Source: Geopseudomonas aromaticivorans (lineage in GTDB: Bacteria; Pseudomonadota; Gammaproteobacteria; Pseudomonadales; Pseudomonadaceae). From it: DNA of 64,000 nucleotides. The DNA is taken from the NCBI RefSeq assembly GCF_019097855.1, contig NZ_JAHRGL010000049.1, positions 205,612-269,611 of the forward strand, written 5' to 3'. Of this stretch, positions 11,230-20,800 are shown one piece after another. How positions within the stretch are numbered: position 1 is the stretch's first letter; each line of letters opens with the position of its first letter. Under the pieces are notes generated by a model, which saw only the letters and a program-made list of their open reading frames with translations, had not been told where the DNA came from and did not search any database. A program made the position numbers and the translations under genes.

Positions 11230-12767
11230 AGCAGAGCAACGACCACGATGAAGACGCGGGTCGCCGCGCGGCCTACGAAGAAGCCGCAATCGAGCTTGCC
11301 AAGGGGATTGCACTTGGCGCCGTTCCCTTCCTCGGCCAAGCCGTCGATGCCTGGGACACGGTCGAGTCCGCCACCCGCCTGCACCGGGAAAAATCCCCGA
11401 GCGGCAGAGAAGACGCCCAGTTCGATTTGCTGCTGGCAATCATCGGCTGGATTCCCGGCCCCGGTGACGGCGTCAAGAAAAGCCTGCGGATCGTCAATCG
11501 CGACCCGCAGCGCTATGCCCCGGTGCTGTTCGACCTGCTGCGCTTCGTGCTTCAGGAGTGCGGGATCAAGACCAGCCCGGAAGCCCTCCTCGCCCAGATC
11601 TTCAATTCCGCGGCACTGCGCGCCGAACTGGACGAAGTCATCGCGGGCGTAAAGAACTCGTCCGCCTTCGAGGCATTGCCTGCGCTGTTGCAGTCGGCCG
11701 TGTTGACCGTTCTTGCCGGCGCCCGCGACAACATGCCGGCCATGCTCGGCATTGTCGAAAAGCGCCTGAACAAGTGGAAAAACCTGCAGCGCAACAGTGC
11801 GGCAACCAGCTTCGGCAGCAGCAAGCCAGCCGAGGGACGCAAACCCGCCAGTCACGATACCCAAACTGCCGATGGCGCCAGCCGAACCCGCAGCAACAGC
11901 GCGGACCACGCCACACTCGGCCAGCAAAGTCTGGCCAGGCTCACCAACGAGGGGCTCGGCGTCAGCGGCGAGCACATCGCCGATTACATCTGCGCCTATG
12001 AGCTCGGGTGGGGCAAGGACTGGGATGGCCACGACCGCGGAGCTGACGGGCAATGGCTACAAGGTAAACCCAGCGCGACCAAGATGGGCAAGCTGTCGAA
12101 AGGCGGCAATCCAAAGACCCCGCATGTGCTCTACAAGCTCACCGACGGCGCCAATGGCACGGGAATCGACGCGGTATGGCGTGCCGACCCGAGCACCAAC
12201 AACGGCAAGTTGTTCGCGATTATCGAGGCCAAGGCCAGCAAGAATGAAGATGCGCCGAAGTTCATGCGAAAACCCAATAACACGCGCAAACCTAGAATAT
12301 CTACGCGACTTGGCGTAGGTGGATTGACAGATCCGAGCGAGCTCATTGAGCCAGTCGAAGAAGAAAATTCATCTGGAAATGCAAAAAAACCAAAAGTTAA
12401 ATCAAAAAATAAGACACCCAACCAAAAAACCGCATCAACTTCTCCACATAAGGCAGAAAAAGAGATTCTTGTTCAGCTTAGCAAAGAGTGGATCTACGTA
12501 AACCTTAAGAGATCAGCACCTCTGCGCCTATTGGACCTGATCCGCAGCTCATATAGCCGCCACTTGTTCTATTCACCGCTATACCACCCGAGCCTAAGCC
12601 CTAAAGCTCATGCTCAGGCCCGCTTGAAAAGCTCCGATAGCCAAGCGCATAGCGAACACGCTGCCCTTCATTACGGAGAAAGCGAAGTGAGGGAGCTTGT
12701 GAATCATCGCAAGAAGGCGCTTACCTCGAAATACGGCTACTACGAATCACTGAAGCTCGAGAGCTGA
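11226..12767 (+). CDS. PoNe-like DNase effector of the T6SS
   Basis: 513 aa from a GTG that overlaps the vgrG stop (GTGA), with GGGAGG upstream. Residues 25-95 hold two hydrophobic stretches around AVPFLGQAVDAWDTVE and IIGWIPGPGDGVKKSLR, the pretoxin-type region seen in many polymorphic toxins. A linker rich in Ser and Thr (190-230) follows. Residues 240-340 carry a PD-(D/E)xK-like core: GTGIDAVW (Asp315) and AIIEAKAS (Glu334, Lys336), as in the PoNe DNase family of T6SS effectors. The following gene encodes a DUF1910/DUF1911 protein, the known immunity partner (PoNi), which supports the call. From about 12290 the DNA becomes much more A/T rich and encodes a Lys/Asn-rich tail of unknown role. 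Confidence 0.78.
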   Translation: MKQSNDHDEDAGRRAAYEEAAIELAKGIALGAVPFLGQAVDAWDTVESATRLHREKSPSGREDAQFDLLLAIIGWIPGPGDGVKKSLRIVNRDPQRYAPVLFDLLRFVLQECGIKTSPEALLAQIFNSAALRAELDEVIAGVKNSSAFEALPALLQSAVLTVLAGARDNMPAMLGIVEKRLNKWKNLQRNSAATSFGSSKPAEGRKPASHDTQTADGASRTRSNSADHATLGQQSLARLTNEGLGVSGEHIADYICAYELGWGKDWDGHDRGADGQWLQGKPSATKMGKLSKGGNPKTPHVLYKLTDGANGTGIDAVWRADPSTNNGKLFAIIEAKASKNEDAPKFMRKPNNTRKPRISTRLGVGGLTDPSELIEPVEEENSSGNAKKPKVKSKNKTPNQKTASTSPHKAEKEILVQLSKEWIYVNLKRSAPLRLLDLIRSSYSRHLFYSPLYHPSLSPKAHAQARLKSSDSQAHSEHAALHYGESEVRELVNHRKKALTSKYGYYESLKLES

Positions 12768-12769
12768 AA

Positions 12770-13720
12770 ATGAAAAGAAGACAACAATTCCTTAACAACG
12801 GCCAGTATAAAAATTTCCTGGAATACTGCAGTGAAACAGTGGAGTTCTGGAAAATTCACCTCATGGAATCCGACTCCCCCGAGCAAGAAAAATCGCTCCG
12901 AGCAAGACACTTTCAGGCCGTAGCCCTAGACAAGCTAACTATTACCTACACTGCTGGAGAGCCAATAGAAAACCTGCCTCCCATTTTAGAGAGTCTCATA
13001 TCTCTTTACGAGGACTTTCAAAAATCCTTGGCACTTTACGAAAAATCACCAAACATATGCCCACTAGCTATTGACGACTGGCCATATCAATACGAGGAAT
13101 GTGTTCAGGTAATCAGCCTGTGCATTCTGCTGCACCGCATCGATCTACTCGAGCGTTTCGTCGCCCTGATAGATAATGCCGGCTATGCGGGCGAAGACAC
13201 TCTATACGAAGACTTGCTCGCCAAGGTTCTTCCCGGCCGCCATGACATAGACGAGTGGTATCACGACCTCTATACCCCCCTGATTCGCGCGATCTACGTG
13301 GAGGACAAGGTCGAGGCCGCCCGCCTGCTCGAGGAGTACTGCAACCAGTGGTATCCCGCCTTCGAGCAGGCACCCTGGCATGACTCGCATCTGGATGGCG
13401 AAGAGGGCTCCTACGTCGGCTACTGGGCCTTCGAAGCCGGCGCCATCGCCTTCCTCTACGGCATCGACGATAGCCAGATCGACCACATGGTTTACCCCAA
13501 GGACCTGGTTGCCTATGCGCGCAACTTCACCCCGCCGGCCGGCTCGACTCAGATCGGCCGCGTCGAGGCCGGTCAGCCCTGCCCGCGTGCCGGCTACTGG
13601 TTCACCCCGGCGCAGGCCAACTCCCGCCGCCACTTCCAGCAAGGCGAAATCATGCCCTGCTTCACCGGCTCCAGCTGGGGCGACACGCTCTGGTACTGGT
13701 CCGGCGAGGAGCACGCCTGA
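12770..13720 (+). CDS. PoNi-type immunity protein (DUF1910/DUF1911) with a C-terminal extra module
   Basis: 316 aa, soluble. The N-terminal helical part (1-125) resembles DUF1910, and the part around IDEWYHDLYTPLIRAIYVED...LEEYCNQWYPAFEQAPWHDSH...YVGYWAFEAGAIAFLYGID matches the DUF1911 pattern found in immunity proteins that neutralise PoNe DNases. The last 60 residues (GRVEAGQPCPRAGYWFTP...FQQGEIMPCFTGSSWGDTLWYW) are a separate module seen on assorted T6SS immunity proteins. Base composition changes inside the gene: A/T rich up to about 13110, then as GC rich as its surroundings. It starts 2 bases after the effector stop. Confidence 0.8.
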   Translation: MKRRQQFLNNGQYKNFLEYCSETVEFWKIHLMESDSPEQEKSLRARHFQAVALDKLTITYTAGEPIENLPPILESLISLYEDFQKSLALYEKSPNICPLAIDDWPYQYEECVQVISLCILLHRIDLLERFVALIDNAGYAGEDTLYEDLLAKVLPGRHDIDEWYHDLYTPLIRAIYVEDKVEAARLLEEYCNQWYPAFEQAPWHDSHLDGEEGSYVGYWAFEAGAIAFLYGIDDSQIDHMVYPKDLVAYARNFTPPAGSTQIGRVEAGQPCPRAGYWFTPAQANSRRHFQQGEIMPCFTGSSWGDTLWYWSGEEHA

Positions 13721-13764
13721 TGTCCACAGCCCATTTACCCATCGCAACCGGAAGGGAGCCCGCC

Positions 13765-13899
13765 ATGCGGCACTGTCTCTACCCCGCCGCCCTGCTCGCC
13801 TTGGCCCTGTGCCTGGCCGGCTGCAGCGGCAACTACAAGTTCAGCGACGCCGACTACCGCCCGCTGGGCGATCCGCACGTGGAAAACCGCGGCAACTGA
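13765..13899 (+). CDS. Small T6SS-linked lipoprotein (OrfX-like)
   Basis: 44 aa. A signal peptide with lipobox LAGC (ALCLAGCSGNYKFSD) leaves a mature peptide of about 27 residues. The ATG at 13765 is preferred because GGAAGGGAG precedes it; an in-frame ATG at 13720 would add 15 polar residues ahead of the signal peptide. In P. aeruginosa H2-T6SS a short ORF named orfX lies between the activator and fha, the same place as here. Its function is not known to me. Confidence 0.6.
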   Translation: MRHCLYPAALLALALCLAGCSGNYKFSDADYRPLGDPHVENRGN

Positions 13900-13920
13900 C
13901 CGCCAGGGAGGACAACAACC

Positions 13921-15114
13921 ATGGAACTGGTTTTCGAAATGCTCGCTGCCCAGCAGTTCGGCCCGGGCCTGCTGACAAGCAAGACCTTCACGCAGGCCGG
14001 CGGCAGCATCGGCCGCGCCGAGGACTGCGACTGGGTGATCCCCGATCGCAAGCGCATCCTCTCCGGCCGCCACGCCGAGGTGAGCTACCGCGACGGCGCC
14101 TTCTACCTCACCGACACCAGCAGCAACGGCATCCAGCTCAGGGACAGCGGCGCCAGCCTGACCAGGGGACAGCCGCAGCGCATCGAACACGGCAGCACCT
14201 ACTGTCTGGGCGACTTCGAGATCCGCGCGCGGCTGGTCCGCGACCCGGCACCGTTCGCCGGCGAGATCGGCCGCCCGCTGCCGGCCGGCAGCATCATCCC
14301 CGACGATGCCTTCCTCGATCTCGACCCGCTGACCGCGCTGGAACAACAGGAACGCGGCTATGCCGAGGTCGACGAGCTGAGCGCGATCCTCCAGCCGCCG
14401 CGTGCCCAGGCGCAGCAGCGCGACTATGCGCAGATCGACGAGGAAAACCTGCCGGTACCGGAGCTGGTGATGCCCAGGCCAGCAGCGCAGCCCAGGCCGG
14501 CTGCCGAGCCCGCGCGCCTGCCTGCAGCCTTCTGGCAGCGCTTCGGCGCAGACCTCGGCGTCAGCCTCGACGGCCTCGACGACGACGCCCGCGAGGCGCT
14601 GGCGCTGCACGCCGCGCGGCTGCTGCGCCAGAGCATCGCCGGCCTGCAGCAGAGCCTGCGCACCCGCAGCGAGCTGAAGAACGAGCTGCGCCTGGCGCTG
14701 ACCACGGTGCAGAGCGCCGGCAACAACCCGCTCAAGCACAGTAGCGATGCCGATGCGGCCCTCGCCGCCCTGCTGCGCCCAGGCAAGCCCGGCCAGCTGC
14801 CGGCCGGCCAGGCGCTCGGCCGTGCCTTCCGCGACCTGCAGGCGCACCAGGTGGCGCTGCTCGCCGCCAGCCGCGCCGCAGTCAAGGGCATGCTCGTCCA
14901 GCTGGCCCCGGAGCAGCTGACCCTGCGCTTCGAGCGCGAGCACAAGCCGCTGCTGGCCACCGCCGGCAGCCGCTGGCGCGCCTACCGTCGCCTGCACGAG
15001 ACGCTGGCGCAGGACGACGACTGGAGCGAACGCCTGTTCGCCCGCGACTTCGCCAAGACCTACGAAGAACAGGTGCGCCTGATCGCCACCCTCGATACCG
15101 ACCTGCAAGGATGA
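13921..15114 (+). CDS. fha2: FHA-domain T6SS protein (Fha/TagH)
   Basis: 397 aa. An N-terminal FHA fold (about 20-100) has the phosphothreonine-binding signatures GGSIGRAEDCDWVI, SGRHAEV and SSNGIQL. A variable linker follows, and a C-terminal TagH-type domain (about 200-397) is typical for T6SS Fha proteins. Fha proteins read phosphorylation by the T6SS kinase encoded at the end of the operon and gate assembly. An AGGGAGGA ribosome binding site lies upstream, and the stop overlaps a possible tssJ start. Confidence 0.9.
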   Translation: MELVFEMLAAQQFGPGLLTSKTFTQAGGSIGRAEDCDWVIPDRKRILSGRHAEVSYRDGAFYLTDTSSNGIQLRDSGASLTRGQPQRIEHGSTYCLGDFEIRARLVRDPAPFAGEIGRPLPAGSIIPDDAFLDLDPLTALEQQERGYAEVDELSAILQPPRAQAQQRDYAQIDEENLPVPELVMPRPAAQPRPAAEPARLPAAFWQRFGADLGVSLDGLDDDAREALALHAARLLRQSIAGLQQSLRTRSELKNELRLALTTVQSAGNNPLKHSSDADAALAALLRPGKPGQLPAGQALGRAFRDLQAHQVALLAASRAAVKGMLVQLAPEQLTLRFEREHKPLLATAGSRWRAYRRLHETLAQDDDWSERLFARDFAKTYEEQVRLIATLDTDLQG

Positions 15115-15119
15115 TCCGC

Positions 15120-15614
15120 ATGCCTCGCCTGTTTCCCCTGGCCATGCTGGCCGCGCTGCTCGGCCTGGGCGGCTGCTCGGCGCTGTCGCCATACTCGCAC
15201 CTGACCAAGCTGGACCTCAGCCTGGCCGGCAGCGACCAGCTCAACCCCGACCTCAACGGCCGGCCGTCGCCGATCGTGCTGCGCCTGTTCGAGCTCAAGC
15301 ATCCGGTGGCGTTCGAGAGCGCCGACTTCTTCAGCCTCTACCAGCGCCCCAAGGAAGCCCTGTCGCCCGACCTGGTGACCCTCGAGGAGCTCGAGCTGCG
15401 TCCCGGCGAGACCCGCGAGCTGAAGCTGTCGGTGCAGTCCGACAGCCGCTACGTCGGCGTGCTCGCCGCCTACCGCGATCTGCCGGAAGCCCAATGGCGC
15501 TTCGTCATCCCGCTCGAGGCCGCCGCGCGCAACCGCAGCACGCTGAGCCTCGACGAGCGCGGCATTCGCGATCTCGCCGCCGCTGACCAGCCGAAAACCC
15601 AGGGCGAGGACTGA
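15120..15614 (+). CDS. tssJ: T6SS outer-membrane lipoprotein TssJ
   Basis: 164 aa. Signal peptide and lipobox LGGC are followed by a transthyretin-like beta sandwich (PIVLRLFELKHPVAFESADFF...). TssJ anchors the TssL-TssM complex to the outer membrane. I prefer the ATG at 15120, which has AAGGA at a proper distance, over the ATG at 15111 that overlaps the fha stop; the difference is three residues. Confidence 0.92.
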   Translation: MPRLFPLAMLAALLGLGGCSALSPYSHLTKLDLSLAGSDQLNPDLNGRPSPIVLRLFELKHPVAFESADFFSLYQRPKEALSPDLVTLEELELRPGETRELKLSVQSDSRYVGVLAAYRDLPEAQWRFVIPLEAAARNRSTLSLDERGIRDLAAADQPKTQGED

Positions 15615-15617
15615 GCC

Positions 15618-16949
15618 ATGAGCCAGCACAAGGTGGTCTGGCAGGAAGGCATGCTGCTGCGCCCGCAGCACTTCCAGCAGAACGACCGGTACTACGAACA
15701 GCAGCTGAAGACCCGCACCCAGAAGCTGGGCCACTACGCCTGGGGCTTCTTCAGCCTGGAGATCGACCGCCAGTTCCTCAACATGGGCAAGCTGGTGCTC
15801 AGCCAGGCCAGCGGCATCCTCCCCGATGGCAGCCTGTTCGAACTCGACGGCGGCCGCGAACCGCTGGCCGTCGACGTGCCGCCGAACACCGGCAACACCC
15901 CGGTGTACCTGGCATTGCCGCTGGTCACCGGCAACCACATCGAGAGCCGCCGTCCGGAGCAGAAGGACGTGCTGGCGCGCTACACCGCCTGCGACGAGGA
16001 GGTCGCCGACTCCAACGCCGGCGACGGCAGCAGCAGCCAGGTCAGCACCGCCCGCCCGGACTTCCGTCTGCTGCTCGGCGAGCAGCGCAGCGACCAGGCC
16101 TACGTCAGGCTCAAGCTGTGCGACATCCTCGACACCACCCCGGACGGGGTGATCGCCCTGGATGGCGAATTCATCCCGACCTTCATCGACTTCCAAGCTT
16201 CCGGCTACCTGCTGTCCTGCCTCAAGGAAGTGATCAGCATGCTCGGCCACCGCGGCGACATCCTCGCCGAACGCATCCGCGCCACCGGCAAGGTCGGCGG
16301 CGCCGAGGTCGGCGACTTCCTGATGCTGCAGCTGATCAACCGCCACGAGCCGGTGCTGCGCCACTACCTCGGCCTCGAGCAGGTGCACCCGGAGCAGATC
16401 TACCGCGAACTGCTCGGCCTGCTCGGCGAACTGGCGACCTTCTCCAGCGAGAGCAAGCGCCCGCGCCTGGACAGCCGTTACCAGCACAGCGACCAGGGCG
16501 CCAGCTTCCGCAGGCTGATGGACGCCATCCGCCAGGTGCTGTCGATGGTGCTCGAGCAGCACGCCATCGAGCTGGCCCTGCAGCAGCGCCAGTACGGCAT
16601 CCAGGTGGCGCCGCTGCACGACCACCAGCTGCTCGGCTCGGCCGCCTTCGTGCTCGCCGCCAGCGCCCAGTGCGACTCGGAAGAGCTGCGCTCGCGCCTG
16701 CCGGCACACCTCAAGGTCGGCGCGGTGGAGCGCATCCGCCAGCTGGTCAACCTGCACCTGCCGGGGATCAAGGTGAAGCCGCTGCCGGTGGCGCCGCGGC
16801 AGATCCCTTTCCACGCCGGCAAGACCTACTTCGCCCTCGAGCTGAGCGCCGAGGAGCTGGCCCAGCTGGAGCGCTCCGGCGGCTTCGCCTTCCACGTCTC
16901 CGGCGAGTTTTCCGGGCTTGAACTGAAATTCTGGGCGATCAGGAACTGA
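15618..16949 (+). CDS. tssK: T6SS baseplate adaptor TssK
   Basis: 443 aa, normal for TssK. It begins with the diagnostic KVVWQEGMLLRPQHFQQNDRY and ends in a beta domain (FHVSGEFSGLELKFWAIRN). TssK trimers connect the baseplate to the cytoplasmic part of TssL/TssM. The gene starts 3 bases after tssJ, within one transcript. Confidence 0.95.
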   Translation: MSQHKVVWQEGMLLRPQHFQQNDRYYEQQLKTRTQKLGHYAWGFFSLEIDRQFLNMGKLVLSQASGILPDGSLFELDGGREPLAVDVPPNTGNTPVYLALPLVTGNHIESRRPEQKDVLARYTACDEEVADSNAGDGSSSQVSTARPDFRLLLGEQRSDQAYVRLKLCDILDTTPDGVIALDGEFIPTFIDFQASGYLLSCLKEVISMLGHRGDILAERIRATGKVGGAEVGDFLMLQLINRHEPVLRHYLGLEQVHPEQIYRELLGLLGELATFSSESKRPRLDSRYQHSDQGASFRRLMDAIRQVLSMVLEQHAIELALQQRQYGIQVAPLHDHQLLGSAAFVLAASAQCDSEELRSRLPAHLKVGAVERIRQLVNLHLPGIKVKPLPVAPRQIPFHAGKTYFALELSAEELAQLERSGGFAFHVSGEFSGLELKFWAIRN

Positions 16950-16954
16950 CCGAC

Positions 16955-17821
16955 ATGACCCGCGCAATGGACTATGCCCAGGACGACCGCACGGTCATCC
17001 TCAACCGCCACGGCGATGCCGCGGCCCACAGCCCGCTGACCGACTTCGCCAGCCCGCCGAGATACGAACAGCTGGAGGAGCGCATGGTCTACGCCGCGCG
17101 CCTGCGCCCGGCGGAGAGCTTCAACGTGGGCCTCAATCCGCTGGTGGACGCCGCCGCCGTGCTGCTCTCCGAGGCCGTGCGCCTCAAGCACAGCGGCGAG
17201 GCCGAGGACCTGCATGCGCTGCACCAGCGCCTGAGCGGCGAGCTCAAGCTGTTCGAGCACCGTGCCCTGCACGACGGCGCCGAGAGCAGCCAGGTGATGG
17301 CCGCGCGCTACGTGCTGTGCACCGTGCTCGACGAGGCGGTGGTGACCACGCCCTGGGGCAACGAGAGCGAGTGGTCGCAGATGAGCCTGCTGTCGAGCTT
17401 CCACAACGAAACCTTCGGCGGCGAGAAGTTCTTCCAGCTGCTCGAGCGCCTGTCGCGCAATCCGGTCAAGCACCTGCCGATGCTCGAGTTGATGTACCTG
17501 TGCCTGGCGCTGGGCTTCGAGGGCAAGTACCGCGTACAGCCACGCGGCATGCTCGAACTGGAGGCGATCCGCGACAGCCTGTACCGACAGATCCGCCAGC
17601 TGCGCGGCGACGTGCCGCGCGAAGTGTCGCCGCACTGGCAGGGCCTCAAGGACACCCGCCGCCATCGGGTGCGCATCGTGCCCTGGTGGCTGGTGGCGCT
17701 GTTCACCCTCGCCTGCCTGACCATGATGTACGGCGGCTTCGCTTGGGTGCTGGGCGAACAGCGCGACACCGTTCTGCAGCCGTATCAGTCGCTCGGCGGC
17801 AACGCCGCCGGGCAGCCGTAA
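16955..17821 (+). CDS. tssL: T6SS inner-membrane protein TssL (DotU)
   Basis: 288 aa. A cytoplasmic helical domain carries the DotU signature (CTVLDEAVVTTPWG, SLLSSFHNETFGGEKFF), followed by one transmembrane helix near the C-terminus (about 238-262). There is no OmpA-like peptidoglycan-binding extension. TssL joins TssM and TssJ in the trans-envelope complex. The ATG at 16955 has AGGAAC upstream; an ATG at 16967 is a possible alternative. Confidence 0.94.
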   Translation: MTRAMDYAQDDRTVILNRHGDAAAHSPLTDFASPPRYEQLEERMVYAARLRPAESFNVGLNPLVDAAAVLLSEAVRLKHSGEAEDLHALHQRLSGELKLFEHRALHDGAESSQVMAARYVLCTVLDEAVVTTPWGNESEWSQMSLLSSFHNETFGGEKFFQLLERLSRNPVKHLPMLELMYLCLALGFEGKYRVQPRGMLELEAIRDSLYRQIRQLRGDVPREVSPHWQGLKDTRRHRVRIVPWWLVALFTLACLTMMYGGFAWVLGEQRDTVLQPYQSLGGNAAGQP

Positions 17822-17839
17822 TTCAGGGATGAATGCACG

Positions 17840-20800
17840 ATGAAAGATTTCTTCGCCAAACTCGGCGCCTTTTTCCGCCAGACCTGGGTGTGGAGCCTGT
17901 GCCTGCTGCTGGTGCTGGCCCTGCTGGTCTGGTTCGCCGGCCCGCTGCTGGCGGTCGCCGAACACAAGTTCTGGGCAGAGCCGACCAGCCGCCTGCTGAG
18001 CATCGCCGCGCTGTGCCTGCTGTGGGGGCTGTTCGTGGTCTTCGCCGGCTGGCGCAGCAACCGCCGCCAGCAGGCCGAGGAACAGGACCAGGCCGCCCAG
18101 GATCGCCTGCGCCGCGAGGAGCAGGTCAGCGAGGAGCAGGGCATCCTGCGCCAGCGCTACCAGGACGCCCTGCGCACTCTCAAGCACTCCAGCCTGTACC
18201 GTGGCCACAGCGAGCAGTGGCGCAACGAGCTGCCCTGGTACCTGCTGCTCGGCCCGCAGGGCAGCGGCAAGACCAGCCTGCTGGACTTCTCCGGCCTGGA
18301 CTTCCCGCTCAACCGTGGCGACAGCCAGCGCCTGACCCGCGACGTCTCCGGCACCCGCCACGCCGACTGGTACTTCGCCGAGCATGCGGTGCTGATCGAC
18401 ACCGCCGGCCGCTACCTGACCCAGCCCGACGCCCAGGTCGACGCCAGCGCCTGGGACTGCCTGCTCGGCCTGCTGCGCAAGCGCCGTGCCCGGCCGCTCA
18501 ACGGCGTGCTGGTGAACATCCCGCTGGAGCGCCTGCAGGGCGGCAACGAACTGGAGCTGGAGGCCCTGGCCCGCCAGGTCCGCCAGCGCCTGCAGGAACT
18601 GCACCAGCGCCTCGGCGCCGAGCTGCCGGTCTATCTAGTGCTGAGCAAGGCCGACCAGTTGCTCGGCTTCGACGAGTTCTTCGACCAGCTGTCGCGCGAG
18701 GAGAGCGAGCAGGTGCTCGGCGCCAGCTTCCGCAAGGAGCAGGACAGCACCGCTGCCTCGGTGGTGCGCCAGGAATTCGAGGAGCTGCTGCGCCGCCTGA
18801 ACAGCCAGGTGATCCAGCGCATGCACCAGGAGCGCGACACCCAGCGCCGCGGGCGGATCCTCGACTTCCCGCACCAGCTGGGACAGATCGGCGAGCGCCT
18901 GTGCCTGTTCGTCGAGCTGGCCTTCGCCGGCAACCGCTACCAGCGCGCCAGCCAGCTGCGCGGTTTCTACCTGACCAGTGCGCCGCGGCTGGACAGCCCG
19001 CTGGACCCGCTGAGCGCCAGCATCGGCCGCAATCTGGGCCTGGCCAGCAGCGTCCTGCCGACCCTGCGCAGCGGGCGCACACGCTTCATCCACAACCTGC
19101 TGAGTCGGGTGATCTTCCCCGAGGCCGACCTCGCCAGCCTCGACCAGCAGGAAGTGCGGCGCATCGACTGGGGCCAGCGCGCGCTGTACGCCGGCGCCCT
19201 GGCCTGCCTGGCGCTGTTCGGCCTGACCTGGGCGAACAGCTACTCGGCCAACCACGGCCGGCTCGAACAGCTGCGCGAGCATGCCCAGCAACTGGGCCGC
19301 GAGCGCCAGGGCATCGCCGCCCAGGACGACGCCCTGCGCACCCTCGCGGCGCTGGACCGCAGCCATGCCGCGACCCAGCTGTTCCCGTCCGCCGCCGAGG
19401 CTCCCTGGGCGCAGCGCGGCGGCCTGTACCAGGGCGAGAAGGCCCTGCCGATCCTGCAGCAAGCCTACCGCCGCGAGCTGGAAGGCCTGCTGCTGCCGCG
19501 CGTCGGCCGCCAGCTGGAGGCGCAGATCCGCGCCAACCTGAATGACCGCGAGCGCCTGCTCGGCAGCCTGCGCGCCTACCTGATGCTGGGCCTCGAGGAG
19601 CGCCGCGACCCGGCCTTCCTCAAGGAATGGCTGGCCGCCGACTGGTCGCAGCGCCACGCCGGCAACACGGCGGCGCAGGACGGCCTGAACGGCCACTTCG
19701 CCCGCCTGCTCGACGGCGCCTTCGCGCCCTACGCCCTGAATGACCAGCTGGTCGCCCAGGCCCGCGAGGTGCTGCGCCGCGAGTCGCTGGCCAGCGTGGT
19801 CTACCGCATGCTCCGCGAGCAGGCGCGCAGCCTGGCGGACTACCGCCTGAACCAGAAGCTCGGCCCGCAGGGCGCGCTGCTCGCCGGCAGCGACCAGGCC
19901 ATCCCCGGCTTCTATACCCAGCGCGGCTACCAGCAGTACTTCGTCGCCCAGGGCAGCGGACTGGTGCGCGAGATCCTGCGCGACAACTGGGTGCTCGGCG
20001 AGGGCGAGAGCCTCAGCGTCAACGACCTCGGCCGCCTGCTGGTGGAAATGGAGCAGCTGTACTTCCGCGACTACGCCAATCACTGGGGCGAGGCCCTGGC
20101 GCAGCTGGCGCTGGAACCGCTCGGCAGCACCCAGCAGGGTGCCGAGCAGCTGGCAGGGCTGACCGCCGCCAACTCGCCGCTGCTGGCCCTGCTGGTGGAA
20201 GTGCGCGACAACACCCGCTTCCCCGGCCTGGCCAGTGCCGCCGACCAGACCGCCGCGGCTGGCGAGGCGCTCGGCGACCAGGGCGGCAAGCTCGGCAACG
20301 CCGTCCAGCTGGCCGCCGCCGCGGCGCAGAAGACCGAGGCCGCACTGGCGAACAGCCTGCCGGACACCGCGCGCAAGGCCCTGGAGCGGCGCTTCGCGCC
20401 ACTGCACCAGCTGCTCGACGACAACGGCGGGGCCGGTGCGGAGCTGGCGACAGCCCTGCAGGCCCTGGATGCCCTGCAGCAACAGCTCGCCGAGCTGAGC
20501 CACGCCAGCGCGCCGGACCAGGCCGCCTTCGAGCTGGCCAAGGCACGCATGGACGGCCAGCGCGACGCCATCCAGCGCCTGCGCAGCAGCGCCGCACGCC
20601 TGCCGCAGCCGCTCGGCAGCTGGCTGGTCCTGCTCGCCGAGGACAGCTGGACGCTGGTGCTCAGCGACGCCTACGAGTACCTCAACCAGCGCTACCAGAG
20701 CGAGCTCTACGCCGTGTACCAGCACTCCCTGCGCCAGCGTTACCCGTTCAGCGCCGACAGCGAGAGCGACGTGGCGCTGGCCGACTTCCGCGAGTTCTTC

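Noticed and set aside
15111-15119. Earlier tssJ start at 15111 overlapping the fha stop
   Set aside because: Its AAGG lies directly against the start codon; the ATG at 15120 has proper spacing.
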